Positions 7,836-16,219 of a stretch of DNA of 38,958 bases are shown here, one piece after another (within the stretch, counting starts at the first letter, position 1; every line of letters begins with the position of its first letter). The stretch comes from an uncultured Prevotella sp. (lineage in GTDB: Bacteria; Bacteroidota; Bacteroidia; Bacteroidales; Bacteroidaceae): positions 1 through 38,958 of the forward strand of contig CAMHLV010000027.1 of assembly GCA_946186115.1 (NCBI GenBank). The letters are read 5' to 3'. The notes beneath the pieces are model-generated. The model was not told the DNA's origin. It searched no databases and saw nothing but the letters and a program-made list of their open reading frames with translations. The translations under genes and the position numbers were made by a program.

Positions 7836-8098
7836 GACTTTGTAGCAAAACTGTCAAGCAGAGCCTGACACTCAAGGTTGAAATCGTCGCCTGAAACTAC
7901 ATCTCCGAGTTCAAATTCTTTCTCAGACTCGTCAAGGTCGCTCATTGCCTCTTCCAATGTCTGAAGCACGGGCGGGATCTGTGTCTTTTCCTTTTCAAGT
8001 GGTTCTGTCAGACGCTCTGCCAGCCATCTGCGGTTGCTCGCGGTCAGTGAAAGCCCTTGAAGGTAACACCAAAGATTGTTCATTGAAACTGCATTCAT
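7826..8098 (-). CDS. Antitoxin-like small protein of a toxin-antitoxin pair
   Basis: 90 residues. The N terminus (NNLWCYLQGLSLTASNRRWL) is a pattern I recognise from small Bacteroidota proteins encoded before RelE/ParE-like toxins. The C-terminal half is acidic, with E/D-rich stretches such as DESEKEFELGD, typical of a flexible toxin-binding tail. It is followed with a 10-nt overlap by a shortened toxin frame. A good promoter lies at 8208-8238 and a palindrome at 8130-8156 upstream, fitting autoregulation. With the toxin truncated, the pair is probably no longer a working addiction module. Confidence 0.6.
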   Translation of the reverse strand: MNAVSMNNLWCYLQGLSLTASNRRWLAERLTEPLEKEKTQIPPVLQTLEEAMSDLDESEKEFELGDVVSGDDFNLECQALLDSFATKSCK

Positions 8099-8129
8099 AT
8101 CATCTTTGTATTAATTATGTAGGTTAAAC

Positions 8130-8156
8130 TCACAGAGGGACAGATTCCCCCTGTGA
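8130..8156. promoter_or_regulatory. Palindrome upstream of the antitoxin gene, possible operator
   Basis: TCACAG-a-GGGA pairs with TCCC-c-CTGTGA: 10 bp plus a bulge pair around a 5-nt centre. It lies 32 bp before the antitoxin start, downstream of the predicted transcription start. It could be an operator bound by the antitoxin or a leader hairpin. Confidence 0.5.
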
Positions 8157-8207
8157 TCGTATATTCTTTCTACCTGCCGCCCATAAATGGGCTAACAAGC
8201 GATGCTG

Positions 8208-8238
8208 CAAAGATAAGGAATAATTTTGTAACGGCAAA
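8208..8238 (-). promoter_or_regulatory. Promoter of the toxin-antitoxin locus
   Basis: On the minus strand TTTG (8235-8238), exactly 19 bp, then TATCTTTG (8208-8215). This is a full match to the Bacteroidota housekeeping consensus TTTG-N19-TAnnTTTG. Confidence 0.8.
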
Positions 8239-8242
8239 GAAA

Positions 8243-8272
8243 ACGGCAAGGATTTTTGGTTGTCCTTGCCGT
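8243..8272 (-). terminator. Rho-independent terminator after mrp
   Basis: Perfect 10-bp stem ACGGCAAGGA (8243-8252) with its complement (8263-8272) and a 10-nt loop. On the minus strand it is followed by TTTTCTTT. It starts 13 bp after the mrp stop. Confidence 0.85.
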
Positions 8273-8285
8273 GTTGCTGTTATTA

Positions 8286-9419
8286 TTACTTCATGCCGAC
8301 AATCTTGGTTTTGGGCAATTCCTTGTTGCGGCGGTTGACGACTGTGACGACAGCCTGTGCCAGATTGATGAAGGCCAGTCCGGTGGCTGTATTGCTGTCG
8401 AGGGCTGCGGGCTCACCGCGGTCGCCGCTGTCGCAAATGCCCTGAACAAGGGGAATCTGGGCGAGAAGGGGAACATTCATCTCTTCTGCAAGTTGCTTAC
8501 ATCCCTCGCGACCAAAGATGTAGTAGCGGTTTTCGGGCAGTTCGGCAGGGGTGAACCACGCCATGTTCTCTACCAGTCCGAGAATGGGCACGTTGACCTT
8601 CTCGTTGCGGTACATGTCGATACCCTTGCGGGCATCGGCCAGTGCTACCTGCTGAGGTGTTGACACGATGACGGCTCCTGTGATAGCCAGCGTCTGCAGC
8701 AGGGTGAGGTGAATGTCGCTGGTGCCTGGAGGGGTGTCGAGAATGAAATAGTCGAGTTCGCCCCAGTCGGCATCGGCAATAAGTTGTTTCAAGGCATTGG
8801 TAGCCATTCCGCCGCGCCAGAGTGTTGCTGTGTCGGGGTTGACAAAGAAGCCGATGCTCAGCATCTTCACTCCGTAGGCCTCGATGGGATTGATGAGGTC
8901 GCGGCCGTCAACATTGACAGCGTATGGGCGTTCGTCCTCAACGTGGAACATCTTGGGCATGCTGGGGCCGAAGATGTCGCAGTCGAGCAGACCTACGCTA
9001 TAGCCCAGTCGTGAGAGGGCTATGGCCAGATTGGCTGCTACGGTGGATTTTCCCACTCCGCCCTTGCCTGAAGATACGGCAATGATATTCTTTACCTGCG
9101 GTAGCAGTTTGCCAATTTCAGGGCGAGGCTTGGATTTGAACTCTGTCTGAATCTCAACTTCGACGGCTAAGCCATTGAGCCCTTTAGCGCAGTGGTATTT
9201 GATGGCAGCCTCGGCAGCCTTTACGGTAGATTTGAGGAATGGGTCGGTATCGCGTGGAAACTCAAGCACCACTGTCACCTTCCATGGGTCACTCTCGTTG
9301 GCGGGAGCAGAGATGGCGGGCTGGTCGGCTACCATCTGGCTCTCTACCAGATTCTTCTTTGTGCCGGCATACGTCACCGTTGCCAGCGCATCCATTATCA
9401 GTTTGGGATACAGTTGCAT
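8286..9419 (-). CDS. mrp: Mrp/NBP35-family iron-sulfur cluster carrier ATPase
   Basis: 377 residues, the usual length with an N-terminal MIP18/DUF59-type domain (about 1-95). The MRP ATPase follows: GKGGVGKST Walker A at about 116-124, CDIFGPSMP, the RGGMATNALKQL region and DTPPGTSD. Mrp proteins bind and deliver Fe-S clusters in the cytoplasm. The CxxC cluster-bridging motif of E. coli Mrp is absent: after VENMAWF this protein has TPAELPEN, so cluster binding must differ or use other cysteines. From memory, other Bacteroidota Mrp proteins also have this form. It starts 12 bp after the LRR gene stop and is probably co-transcribed with it. Confidence 0.92.
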   Translation of the reverse strand: MQLYPKLIMDALATVTYAGTKKNLVESQMVADQPAISAPANESDPWKVTVVLEFPRDTDPFLKSTVKAAEAAIKYHCAKGLNGLAVEVEIQTEFKSKPRPEIGKLLPQVKNIIAVSSGKGGVGKSTVAANLAIALSRLGYSVGLLDCDIFGPSMPKMFHVEDERPYAVNVDGRDLINPIEAYGVKMLSIGFFVNPDTATLWRGGMATNALKQLIADADWGELDYFILDTPPGTSDIHLTLLQTLAITGAVIVSTPQQVALADARKGIDMYRNEKVNVPILGLVENMAWFTPAELPENRYYIFGREGCKQLAEEMNVPLLAQIPLVQGICDSGDRGEPAALDSNTATGLAFINLAQAVVTVVNRRNKELPKTKIVGMK

Positions 9420-9431
9420 GTATATTTCTTA

Positions 9432-11174
9432 TTAATATTTGATGGCAGGCTTTTCTTTTATCGACAGCTTCTGCCAGCTTTTGTCAGCGCTATAGAGGGG
9501 CTTGCTGCCTGCTGGTATCAAGAATGTGGCTGCTACGCCCTTGAAGGTGCTCTTGGCGATGGATGGGGGAGTAGGACAGTTGAGCACTATCTCGCGAAGC
9601 ATGGGGCACTTGGAGAATGCCGAGCCGCCAATCTTCTTCAGGGCTGTGGATAGCTCTATACGGGCGAGCATGGCGCATTCCATGAAGGCGTCGCTTCCGA
9701 TGCTGGTCACGGCAACGGGAATCTTAATCTCCGTGAGCGAGGAGCACTTCTCGAAGGCATCGTCGCCAATGGAGGTAAGACCGATAGGCAGGTCGATGCT
9801 TGTCAGGGCAATACAATGCTGGAATGCCTTGGTGCCAATCTTCTTCACTGTTGTGGGAAGGGTGACGCTGGTGAGTGAGCTGCAATTGAGGAAGAGGCTG
9901 CTTTCAACTTCGGTAATGAAACCGTTGATGCTGGCTGAAACGAGTTGCGCACAATCCATGAATGCTGAACTGCCTATGCTCTTCACCAGGCTTGGAATGA
10001 CGATGGTCTGCAGGGAGCTGCAGCTTTCGAAGGCTTGGCTTCCTATCTTGGTGAGTGATGAGGGCAGGTCGATGGCCGTCAGTGAGCGGCAGCCGTCGAA
10101 GGCTTCGTTGCCTATATTCTTCAATCCGTCGGGCAATCTGACATTGGCAAGATTAGAACAGCCTTTGAATGTGTCGTTGCCAAGATCGTCGATAGAGCCC
10201 TGCAGCACGGCGGTGGTGAGGCTGTTGCACTCTTCGAATACCGAGGCTCCCATCTTGGAGAGGCGCTCAAACTGTATTTCCTGCAGTGAGGTGCAGTTCT
10301 GGAATGCCTTGCTGCCTACTGTCTTGATGCTGTTGAGATTGATGCTTGTCAGGCTCTTGCAGTCTTCGAATGCCGAGCTGCCCAGTTCATCTATGTTCTC
10401 CGGCAGGATGATGCTTGTCAGGCTCTTGCAGTTGTGGAATGCATCGTTGTCGATTTCCTTCAAGGTCTCGGGCAGCGTGACGGTGGTCAGGCTCTCGCAG
10501 TCGCGGAAGGTGTCGTTGTCGAGCTTCTTGATGTTGCCCAGAATGCTGGCAGAAGTCAGCGACTTACAGTCTCTGAACACCTGAGTGCCCATATCCTTGA
10601 CACTGGCGGGAACCTCGACGACAGTCAGCGACTTACAGTCCTCAAAGGCTTCGGTGCCGATAGAGAGGACATACTGCGGAATGACAACCTTGGTAAGACG
10701 CTCACAGTGCTGGAAAGCCTGGCTGTCAATGGTGGTAACGCTCTCGGGTATGGTAATCTCGATGAGTGACTCACAGTTGGAGAAGCAGCCCCTGCTGATA
10801 TTGATGATATTGGCTGGCAGGAGTACGTGGGCCAGTGATCTGGCTCCGGCAAACAGTAAGGCGGGCAGCTCGTTGGCCTTGGTCTTCATGCCTTCTTTGC
10901 CTTCTACTATGGTGGCTTCAGAGAGATCGACGCTGGTGACGAGGCACTCGCCGAGCTTCTCCTTGGGCTTCACGCGGTTGACGATCTGCTGGAGCAGTTT
11001 GATGTCGGCACCATTGAGCGGACCGCTAATCTTGAGTTCTGAAATCTTGAATCTGTCGGCCTCGGCTATTTTCTGTGACAGCTGGCCGGCTGCCTCTACA
11101 GTAACATCTGTCTTGCCTTGGGCCATAGCCAGCAGTGGTATGGCAACCAAAAGGATAGTGATTAGTCTTTTCAT
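9432..11174 (-). CDS. Secreted BspA-type leucine-rich-repeat protein
   Basis: 580 residues with a clear signal peptide (MKRLITILLVAIPLLAMAQ). After a helical N-terminal segment (about 20-120) come about 18 LRR_5 repeats of about 23 residues, pattern xxIGxxAFxxCxSLTxIxLP, running to about 545. A short C-terminal cap follows with TFLIPAGSKPLY. There is no lipobox and no clear T9SS C-terminal domain, so it may be periplasmic or exported another way. BspA-like repeats are linked to adhesion. It sits between trmB (71 bp upstream) and mrp (12 bp downstream). The repeats are regular and intact, unlike the broken LRR gene at 5760-7387. Confidence 0.9.
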   Translation of the reverse strand: MKRLITILLVAIPLLAMAQGKTDVTVEAAGQLSQKIAEADRFKISELKISGPLNGADIKLLQQIVNRVKPKEKLGECLVTSVDLSEATIVEGKEGMKTKANELPALLFAGARSLAHVLLPANIINISRGCFSNCESLIEITIPESVTTIDSQAFQHCERLTKVVIPQYVLSIGTEAFEDCKSLTVVEVPASVKDMGTQVFRDCKSLTSASILGNIKKLDNDTFRDCESLTTVTLPETLKEIDNDAFHNCKSLTSIILPENIDELGSSAFEDCKSLTSINLNSIKTVGSKAFQNCTSLQEIQFERLSKMGASVFEECNSLTTAVLQGSIDDLGNDTFKGCSNLANVRLPDGLKNIGNEAFDGCRSLTAIDLPSSLTKIGSQAFESCSSLQTIVIPSLVKSIGSSAFMDCAQLVSASINGFITEVESSLFLNCSSLTSVTLPTTVKKIGTKAFQHCIALTSIDLPIGLTSIGDDAFEKCSSLTEIKIPVAVTSIGSDAFMECAMLARIELSTALKKIGGSAFSKCPMLREIVLNCPTPPSIAKSTFKGVAATFLIPAGSKPLYSADKSWQKLSIKEKPAIKY

Positions 11175-11245
11175 AATGTTATGTTTTTCGTTATACTAAG
11201 TCATGGAGATGTAATCTTATGATTACAAACTGCGGCAGAATCCCG

Positions 11246-12013
11246 TCACTTGGCCTTGTCGAGCGAACTGCGCTTTGTGCGGTGGTAACTGCGGTAGTCG
11301 TCGAGTTCGATTTCAACATCGGGCTCTTCTAACAGCCCCTCCTGCGGAAGGCGGAACTTCTGATACTTGATGTTCAAGCCGCGTGCTATCCACATCGACT
11401 CGTAATAGGTCTGGATGCTTGCAGCAACACTGTTGCGGCATTCCGAATCGTCGGCATACAGGTCTTCTGTGCGTTCCACAATGGGCAGGTGGTTGTGCTC
11501 TGCCATGAGTGTGGTATAGGTGAAGAGGAAATTTGAGTCCGTCTTCAGGTGGATGATGCCGCCGTCGATAAGGAATCGGCGGTAACGCTCAAGAAAGTAT
11601 GTGGAACTGAGTCGCTTGCGGGGGCTTTTCATCTGCGGGTCGCTGAATGTGAGCCAGATTTCCTGCACCTCGTCTTTTGCAAAAAAACGGTCGATGACCT
11701 CTATGTGGGTGCGCAGAAAGGCAACGTTCTTCAGACCTTCGTTCAGAGCCTGGGTGGCTCCTGTCCACATGCGTGCTCCCTTGATATCCACGCCGATAAA
11801 GTTCATCTGGGGGAATAGTTTAGCCAGTCCTACGGTGTATTCTCCCTTGCCGCAGCCCAGTTCCAGGACTATGGGGTTCTGATTGTGGAAATACTGCTCA
11901 TGCCAGTGCCCCTGCATAGCAAAGGGAACGTGTTCCACTACCGAATAAGGGTATTGGAACACGTTGTCATAGGTCTCCATATCGGCGAATTTCGCCAGCT
12001 TGCCTTTTCCCAT
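11246..12013 (-). CDS. trmB: tRNA (guanine-N7-)-methyltransferase
   Basis: 255 residues, family length. The SAM-binding motif [16 protein letters not shown] lies at about 49-64, followed by [13 protein letters not shown], the catalytic-region motif [16 protein letters not shown], and LKTDSNFLF near the C-terminal third. It methylates G46 in the tRNA variable loop in the cytoplasm, using S-adenosylmethionine. The C-terminal extension rich in charged residues (about 225-255) is not part of the core. It lies 54 bp downstream of ilvE on the same strand. Confidence 0.95.
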   Translation of the reverse strand: MGKGKLAKFADMETYDNVFQYPYSVVEHVPFAMQGHWHEQYFHNQNPIVLELGCGKGEYTVGLAKLFPQMNFIGVDIKGARMWTGATQALNEGLKNVAFLRTHIEVIDRFFAKDEVQEIWLTFSDPQMKSPRKRLSSTYFLERYRRFLIDGGIIHLKTDSNFLFTYTTLMAEHNHLPIVERTEDLYADDSECRNSVAASIQTYYESMWIARGLNIKYQKFRLPQEGLLEEPDVEIELDDYRSYHRTKRSSLDKAK

Positions 12014-12033
12014 GTGTCTTCTTTTATTGGGCG

Positions 12034-12053
12034 TTGCGACTCGAGGCGCAACA
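12034..12053 (-). terminator. Weak hairpin between ilvE and trmB
   Basis: GTTGCG and CGCAAC form a 6-bp stem around an 8-nt loop, just after ilvE. On the minus strand it is followed by CCAATAAAAG with no T-run, so it may be an attenuating or processing hairpin. Confidence 0.3.
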
Positions 12054-12067
12054 CACTCTTAGTACTC

Positions 12068-13090
12068 TTACTCTATCACAACTGTTGTCCAGCCGTGCTT
12101 GTCCTCTATCTCACCATACTGGATGGCACGCAGAGTGTCGTAGAGTTTCTTGGAAACGGGGCCTGGCTTGCCATCCTTGGAGAATGTGTATCGCTTGCCG
12201 TTTTCAAGGTCGTCGATGTAAGAGATGGGCGAGATAACCGCTGCTGTGCCGCAGGCGCCTGCCTCTTCGAAGGTCTCCAGCTCTTCCTCGGGAATAGGAC
12301 GGCGCTCTACCTTCAGTCCCAGGTCTTCGGCTACCTGCATCAACGACTTGTTGGTGATAGAGGGCAGAATGCTGGTTGACTTCGGAGTGACATAAGTGTT
12401 GTCCTTGATACCGAAGAAGTTGGCAGCACCGCACTCGTCGATGTATTTCTTCTCTTTAGCGTCGAGATAGAACTCGCAGGCATAGCCTTTTTCGTGGGCC
12501 AGATTGTTGGCAAAGAGGGATGCGGCATAGTTGCCACCCACCTTGTACTTACCTGTTCCGAGGGGGGCTGAGCGGTCGTAGTCGCGGATGATGACGTAGG
12601 GATTTGTTGAGAATCCTCCTTTGAAATAAGGACCTACAGGAGTAACGAAAATCAGGAAGCAGTATTCCTTGGCGGGATGAACGCCAACCTGTGCTGATGT
12701 GCCGATGAGCAGCGGGCGGATGTAGAGTGTAGCGCCGCTCTCATAGGTAGGTATCCACTCCTGGTTGAGGCGAACCACCTTCTTTACCATCTCTTCGAAA
12801 AGCTCGGTAGGCAGCTCGGGCATCAGGATGCCGCGGCAGGTTGACTGCAGGCGCTCGGCATTGTCCTTGACGCGGAATACGCGAACCTTGCCGTCGGGAC
12901 AGCGGTAGGCCTTCAGTCCTTCGAAAGCCTCCTGACCATAGTGAAGGCAGGTCGCAGCCATGTGCAGTTTAAGATACTCGTCGGAGCTGACTTCTATTTC
13001 GCCCCACTTGCCGTCACGATAGTAACAGCGTACATTGTAGTCGGTCTTCATGTAACCGAATGACAGGTTTCCCCAGTCTAAGTTCTTCAT
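12068..13090 (-). CDS. ilvE: Branched-chain amino acid aminotransferase
   Basis: 340 residues, the size of the longer (BCAT-type) class IV aminotransferases. Key features: HYGQEAFEGLKAY, the RPLLIGTSAQVGV substrate segment, the PLP lysine in GTGKYKVGGNYAAS, and ECGAANFF with the later EEAGACGTAAVISP loop that binds the PLP phosphate. It transfers the amino group between glutamate and the 2-oxo acids of Leu, Ile and Val in the cytoplasm. A -7 box lies about 43 bp upstream. The neighbours are not other branched-chain genes. Confidence 0.95.
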   Translation of the reverse strand: MKNLDWGNLSFGYMKTDYNVRCYYRDGKWGEIEVSSDEYLKLHMAATCLHYGQEAFEGLKAYRCPDGKVRVFRVKDNAERLQSTCRGILMPELPTELFEEMVKKVVRLNQEWIPTYESGATLYIRPLLIGTSAQVGVHPAKEYCFLIFVTPVGPYFKGGFSTNPYVIIRDYDRSAPLGTGKYKVGGNYAASLFANNLAHEKGYACEFYLDAKEKKYIDECGAANFFGIKDNTYVTPKSTSILPSITNKSLMQVAEDLGLKVERRPIPEEELETFEEAGACGTAAVISPISYIDDLENGKRYTFSKDGKPGPVSKKLYDTLRAIQYGEIEDKHGWTTVVIE

Positions 13091-13132
13091 AACTTTATGT
13101 TTTTTGATGTCTCTGATTCGTTAATTACGACG

Positions 13133-13140
13133 CAAAAGTA
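13133..13140 (-). promoter_or_regulatory. ilvE: -7 box upstream of ilvE
   Basis: Minus strand TACTTTTG fits TAnnTTTG, 43 bp before the start. TTTGTTG at 13161-13167 lies about 20-23 bp upstream and may serve as the -33 element. Confidence 0.55.
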
Positions 13141-13179
13141 CACAAAATCTGGCATACGAGCAACAAAATGACTCAAAAA

Positions 13180-13368
13180 TTAGTCATTTGCCTGTATTTT
13201 TGCCAGTTCTTGCTCTGTCTTTGTCAGCTTATCCTTGCAGAATTTGATAAGTTGCTGGGCTGTCTTCAACTGCTGTGCCAGTTGGTCGATGTCGTACTCG
13301 TTGGCTTCCATCTTGCGTACGATGGTTTCCAGTTGTGAAAGGGCTTCTTCGTATTTCTGATTATCCAT
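13180..13368 (-). CDS. xseB: Exodeoxyribonuclease VII small subunit
   Basis: 62 residues, a typical XseB size. It starts MDNQKYEEALSQLETIVRKM, the conserved first helix, followed by a second helix with the LAQQLKTAQQLIKFCKDKL pattern and a short C-terminal helix. Several XseB copies bind the large subunit to form the enzyme that degrades single-stranded DNA. It starts 23 bp after the xseA stop, in the same operon. Confidence 0.9.
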   Translation of the reverse strand: MDNQKYEEALSQLETIVRKMEANEYDIDQLAQQLKTAQQLIKFCKDKLTKTEQELAKIQAND

Positions 13369-13391
13369 AGTCGTTTTGTGGTGTTAACGGG

Positions 13392-14636
13392 TTATGTGAG
13401 GGTTGTTACGGTAGAGCGGATAATGCCGTGCTCTACTCTGGTCTCTATTTCGTCGCCGGGTTGCAGGTCGGCAGCATTGCGTACGGCGCGGCCGTTTTTC
13501 AGGGTTATACTGTATCCGCGGCTGAGCAGTATCTGGGGGTCAAAGCCCTGCAGTTTAAGATGCAGCTGTTCCAGCAAGTGCTTTTGCGCCGTCATCCGCC
13601 TCTCGACAGATACAGGCAGCCGGCTTTGCAGCATCTCAATACGGTGGCGCTCGTTGCTAAGGCATTGCTGTGCCAGGGTGGGGATGAGTGTGGCCAGTTG
13701 GCTGATGCGCTGCTGTTGGTAGCTGATGCGCTGGGTGATATACTGGCTGATGCTGGCCTCGGATTGTTCTATGCGTTCCAGTACTCGTCTGAGGTTGTCG
13801 ATAAGGAAAGCTGCAGCGGCAGTGGGAGTCTTCACACGAGTGTTGCTCACCATATCGAGAATGCTCTCGTCACGCTCATGGCCTATTCCGGTGATGATTG
13901 GGAGCGGATACTGCGCCACGTTCTCGGCCAGTGCCAGAGTGTCGAATCCGCTCAGGTCGGCAGTGGCACCACCGCCACGAAGTATCACTACAACATCGAA
14001 GTCTTCTCCTGCATTGAATATCTGCCCAAGTGCATTGATGATACTTGCCTCGACCTGTTCTCCCTGCATGATGGAGGGAAAGAGTGTTACGTTGAAGCGG
14101 AAACCATATTCGTTGTCCTCTAATTGGCGGCAGAAGTCACCGTAGCCGGCAGCTGTGGGAGCGCTGATAACTGCTATGTTCTGTGCAAACAGCGGAATGC
14201 AGAGCTCGCGCTGCATGTCGAAGATGCCTTCCTCTTTCAATGTGCGGATAATCTCCTGACGGCGACGGGCCATATCGCCCATAGTGAATGTCGGGTCGAT
14301 GTCGGTGACAATCCATGAGAATCCGTAAGCCTCGTGATACTGTGCATATACCTTCAGCAGTACTTTCATCCCTGCATGCAGAGTCTGCCCTGTGGTGCGC
14401 TCAAAATATGGCTTCACCATGAGCCACGTCTGTCGCCAGCACTTGGCAGAGGCTCGGGCTACGGGGGTGTTGCTGTGCTCATCCTTCTCGATGAGTTCCA
14501 TATAGCAGTGTCCGCTGTGTTCGCGACACTCCGACAGTTCTGCCTCCACCCAGTATTCATCGGGCAGATGCGTTTCAATGGCATCGCGTACCATGAGGTT
14601 CAGTTGGCGGAGGCTATATCGATTGTTACTATTCAC
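13392..14636 (-). CDS. xseA: Exodeoxyribonuclease VII large subunit
   Basis: 414 residues, full length. The N-terminal OB-fold (about 1-105) has the ELSECREHSGHCYMELIEKD pattern. The catalytic domain contains GYGDF, the VVILRGGGATADLSGFD motif, and GIGHERDESILDMV with TPTAAAAFL. A coiled segment and the C-terminal ILSRGYSITLKNG follow. The start codon is GTG at 14634-14636 and overlaps the upstream subtilase stop by 4 nt. No ATG is nearby, and the frame upstream is the subtilase tail. With XseB it digests single-stranded DNA, acting in repair. Confidence 0.95.
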   Translation of the reverse strand: MNSNNRYSLRQLNLMVRDAIETHLPDEYWVEAELSECREHSGHCYMELIEKDEHSNTPVARASAKCWRQTWLMVKPYFERTTGQTLHAGMKVLLKVYAQYHEAYGFSWIVTDIDPTFTMGDMARRRQEIIRTLKEEGIFDMQRELCIPLFAQNIAVISAPTAAGYGDFCRQLEDNEYGFRFNVTLFPSIMQGEQVEASIINALGQIFNAGEDFDVVVILRGGGATADLSGFDTLALAENVAQYPLPIITGIGHERDESILDMVSNTRVKTPTAAAAFLIDNLRRVLERIEQSEASISQYITQRISYQQQRISQLATLIPTLAQQCLSNERHRIEMLQSRLPVSVERRMTAQKHLLEQLHLKLQGFDPQILLSRGYSITLKNGRAVRNAADLQPGDEIETRVEHGIIRSTVTTLT

Positions 14637-16066
14637 TTTTCGCTATTCACTTTTACCTTTCCAGTCATATATGCTCGCCAGAAGTTTGGAACTCCGTAGC
14701 CGTAGATGTTGTCGGGATGTTCATAGTTGTTGCTGGTCTTCCGGATGAGCTCGATAATCTCTTCGGCCTTAAGCTGGTGAAGTGCCTGCCAGAGGCATGC
14801 CGTCAGTCCGCAAACGATGGGGGCTGAGAATGATGTCCCCATGTCGCTGATAATCGCCCCTCGGCCATTTACCAGACGTGCAGGGGCCCCGATGGCTACC
14901 ACATCGGGCTTGACGCGGCCGTCTTGTGTGGGACCAACGGAGCTGAAAGGTGCTATCTTGTGAGGCTCGTCGGCCAGGATGGCGCCTACTGTCAGTATGT
15001 GGTCTGCATCGGCAGGCACACCAATCTTCTTCCATGTTCCCATGCCTGAATTGCCTGCTGAATTGACGAGTATCATGCCCTTTCCAGCCACCAATGATGC
15101 CGACAGGCTGACAAAGGCGGTATGGCCGTCAAGCTGCCACTGACGATACGACATCTGGTGGTGGTCGTACTCATTGTAACCCAGTGATGAATTGATGATG
15201 TCGCAGCCCACGGAGTCGGCAAATTCTGCTGCCATCGTCCAGTAGTCTTCCTCTACCTCCTGTTCTGTCTGTTGGTCTTCAGAGCGTAATAGCCAGTAGC
15301 TGGCCCTTGGGGCGGTGCCGATGTAATAATATGGTTTATAGAGAGCCATTGCCGAAAGAACTTTGGTGCCGTGGTCTGTCTCAGAGAAGAAACTCGGTGA
15401 TGCAGGACAGACAAAGTCACGATACCCGCGAATATCGACATTCTGGAAGGCTGGAATCTTATCAACGTTCTTGAAACCGCCGTCGATTACTGCTATCATC
15501 ATCCCCTCACCACGTTGTCCGATGTCGTGGAGCCTGTTGCCGTGGATACTGTTAATCTGCTCGGCTGCCGTACCGTAAGGCTGGCCTGTCAGGCTGTCGT
15601 GCTCTTCAAAACTGTCACGGTATTTGGTCTTTATCGCTGTGGGTGTGATACTGTCGGGAGACTGCCATACCATCTTACTGCCTTTCACACAGGGAAGAAG
15701 GTTTATGCGGTTTATCAGGGTACTGTCTTTGATGCGTACCAGAAGGGTGTTGTGCCAGCGACTTTGTCCGATAATTTCTACGGCATTATTCTCTATCATC
15801 CGCGCGTATCGGTAACTGACGGGCAAATCGGTGGAGTCGAGAGGAAGACCCTGACGGCGCCTTCGCTCTACACTGCGGCGCGACAGAAAACGGGAAGGGT
15901 GGTCGAGAGAGTAGCCAGTACCCTTCTTGTCGGTCAGATATACTCGGTATATGTAGGAAGGTCCGCCTTTATACTTTACTCGTCGGATACTCTCTTGCTC
16001 GCTGGCAGCGTGTAATATAGCGGCCGAAACCCCCAGAATCGTTAGCAGTAAAACTATTCGTCGCAT
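14633..16066 (-). CDS. Secreted subtilisin-like serine peptidase (S8 family)
   Basis: About 477 residues from the chosen start. The frame is open to 16093, but the ATG at 16066 begins a proper signal peptide (MRRIVLLLTILGVSAAILHA), and the -7 box at 16091-16098 would put transcription start after the longer start. The catalytic triad is visible: Asp in MIAVIDGGF, His in ETDHGTKVLSA, and Ser in GTSFSAPIVCG. The oxyanion Asn lies in ILVNSAGNSGMG. An N-terminal propeptide-like segment precedes the domain. The last residues (KVKVNSEK) come from a GTGAATAG-type repeat that also supplies the xseA start. No T9SS domain is evident. Confidence 0.9.
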   Translation of the reverse strand: MRRIVLLLTILGVSAAILHAASEQESIRRVKYKGGPSYIYRVYLTDKKGTGYSLDHPSRFLSRRSVERRRRQGLPLDSTDLPVSYRYARMIENNAVEIIGQSRWHNTLLVRIKDSTLINRINLLPCVKGSKMVWQSPDSITPTAIKTKYRDSFEEHDSLTGQPYGTAAEQINSIHGNRLHDIGQRGEGMMIAVIDGGFKNVDKIPAFQNVDIRGYRDFVCPASPSFFSETDHGTKVLSAMALYKPYYYIGTAPRASYWLLRSEDQQTEQEVEEDYWTMAAEFADSVGCDIINSSLGYNEYDHHQMSYRQWQLDGHTAFVSLSASLVAGKGMILVNSAGNSGMGTWKKIGVPADADHILTVGAILADEPHKIAPFSSVGPTQDGRVKPDVVAIGAPARLVNGRGAIISDMGTSFSAPIVCGLTACLWQALHQLKAEEIIELIRKTSNNYEHPDNIYGYGVPNFWRAYMTGKVKVNSEK

Positions 16067-16090
16067 TTCCTTGGTTTTGCTTTCACCGTG

Positions 16091-16098
16091 CAAAGGTA
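16091..16098 (-). promoter_or_regulatory. -7 box for the subtilase-xseA-xseB operon
   Basis: Minus strand TACCTTTG, 24 bp before the chosen start. The upstream area consists of GTGAAAAGT repeats on one strand and CAATTTTCA repeats on the other, and no clean -33 TTTG is present. Confidence 0.55.
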
Positions 16099-16194
16099 AG
16101 AAGAAAAGTGAAAAGTAAAGAGTGAAAAGTGAATAATTTGCTTCCGCCTATGTTAAATTTTCAATTTTCAATTATCAATTTTCATTTTATTTCG

Positions 16195-16202
16195 TACCTT
16201 TG
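16195..16202 (+). promoter_or_regulatory. -7 box for the MATE gene
   Basis: TACCTTTG (TAnnTTTG) 17 bp before the ATG. The upstream AT-rich CAATTTTCA repeats replace a recognisable -33 element. Confidence 0.55.
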
Positions 16203-16219
16203 CACATTATTTACCAAGT

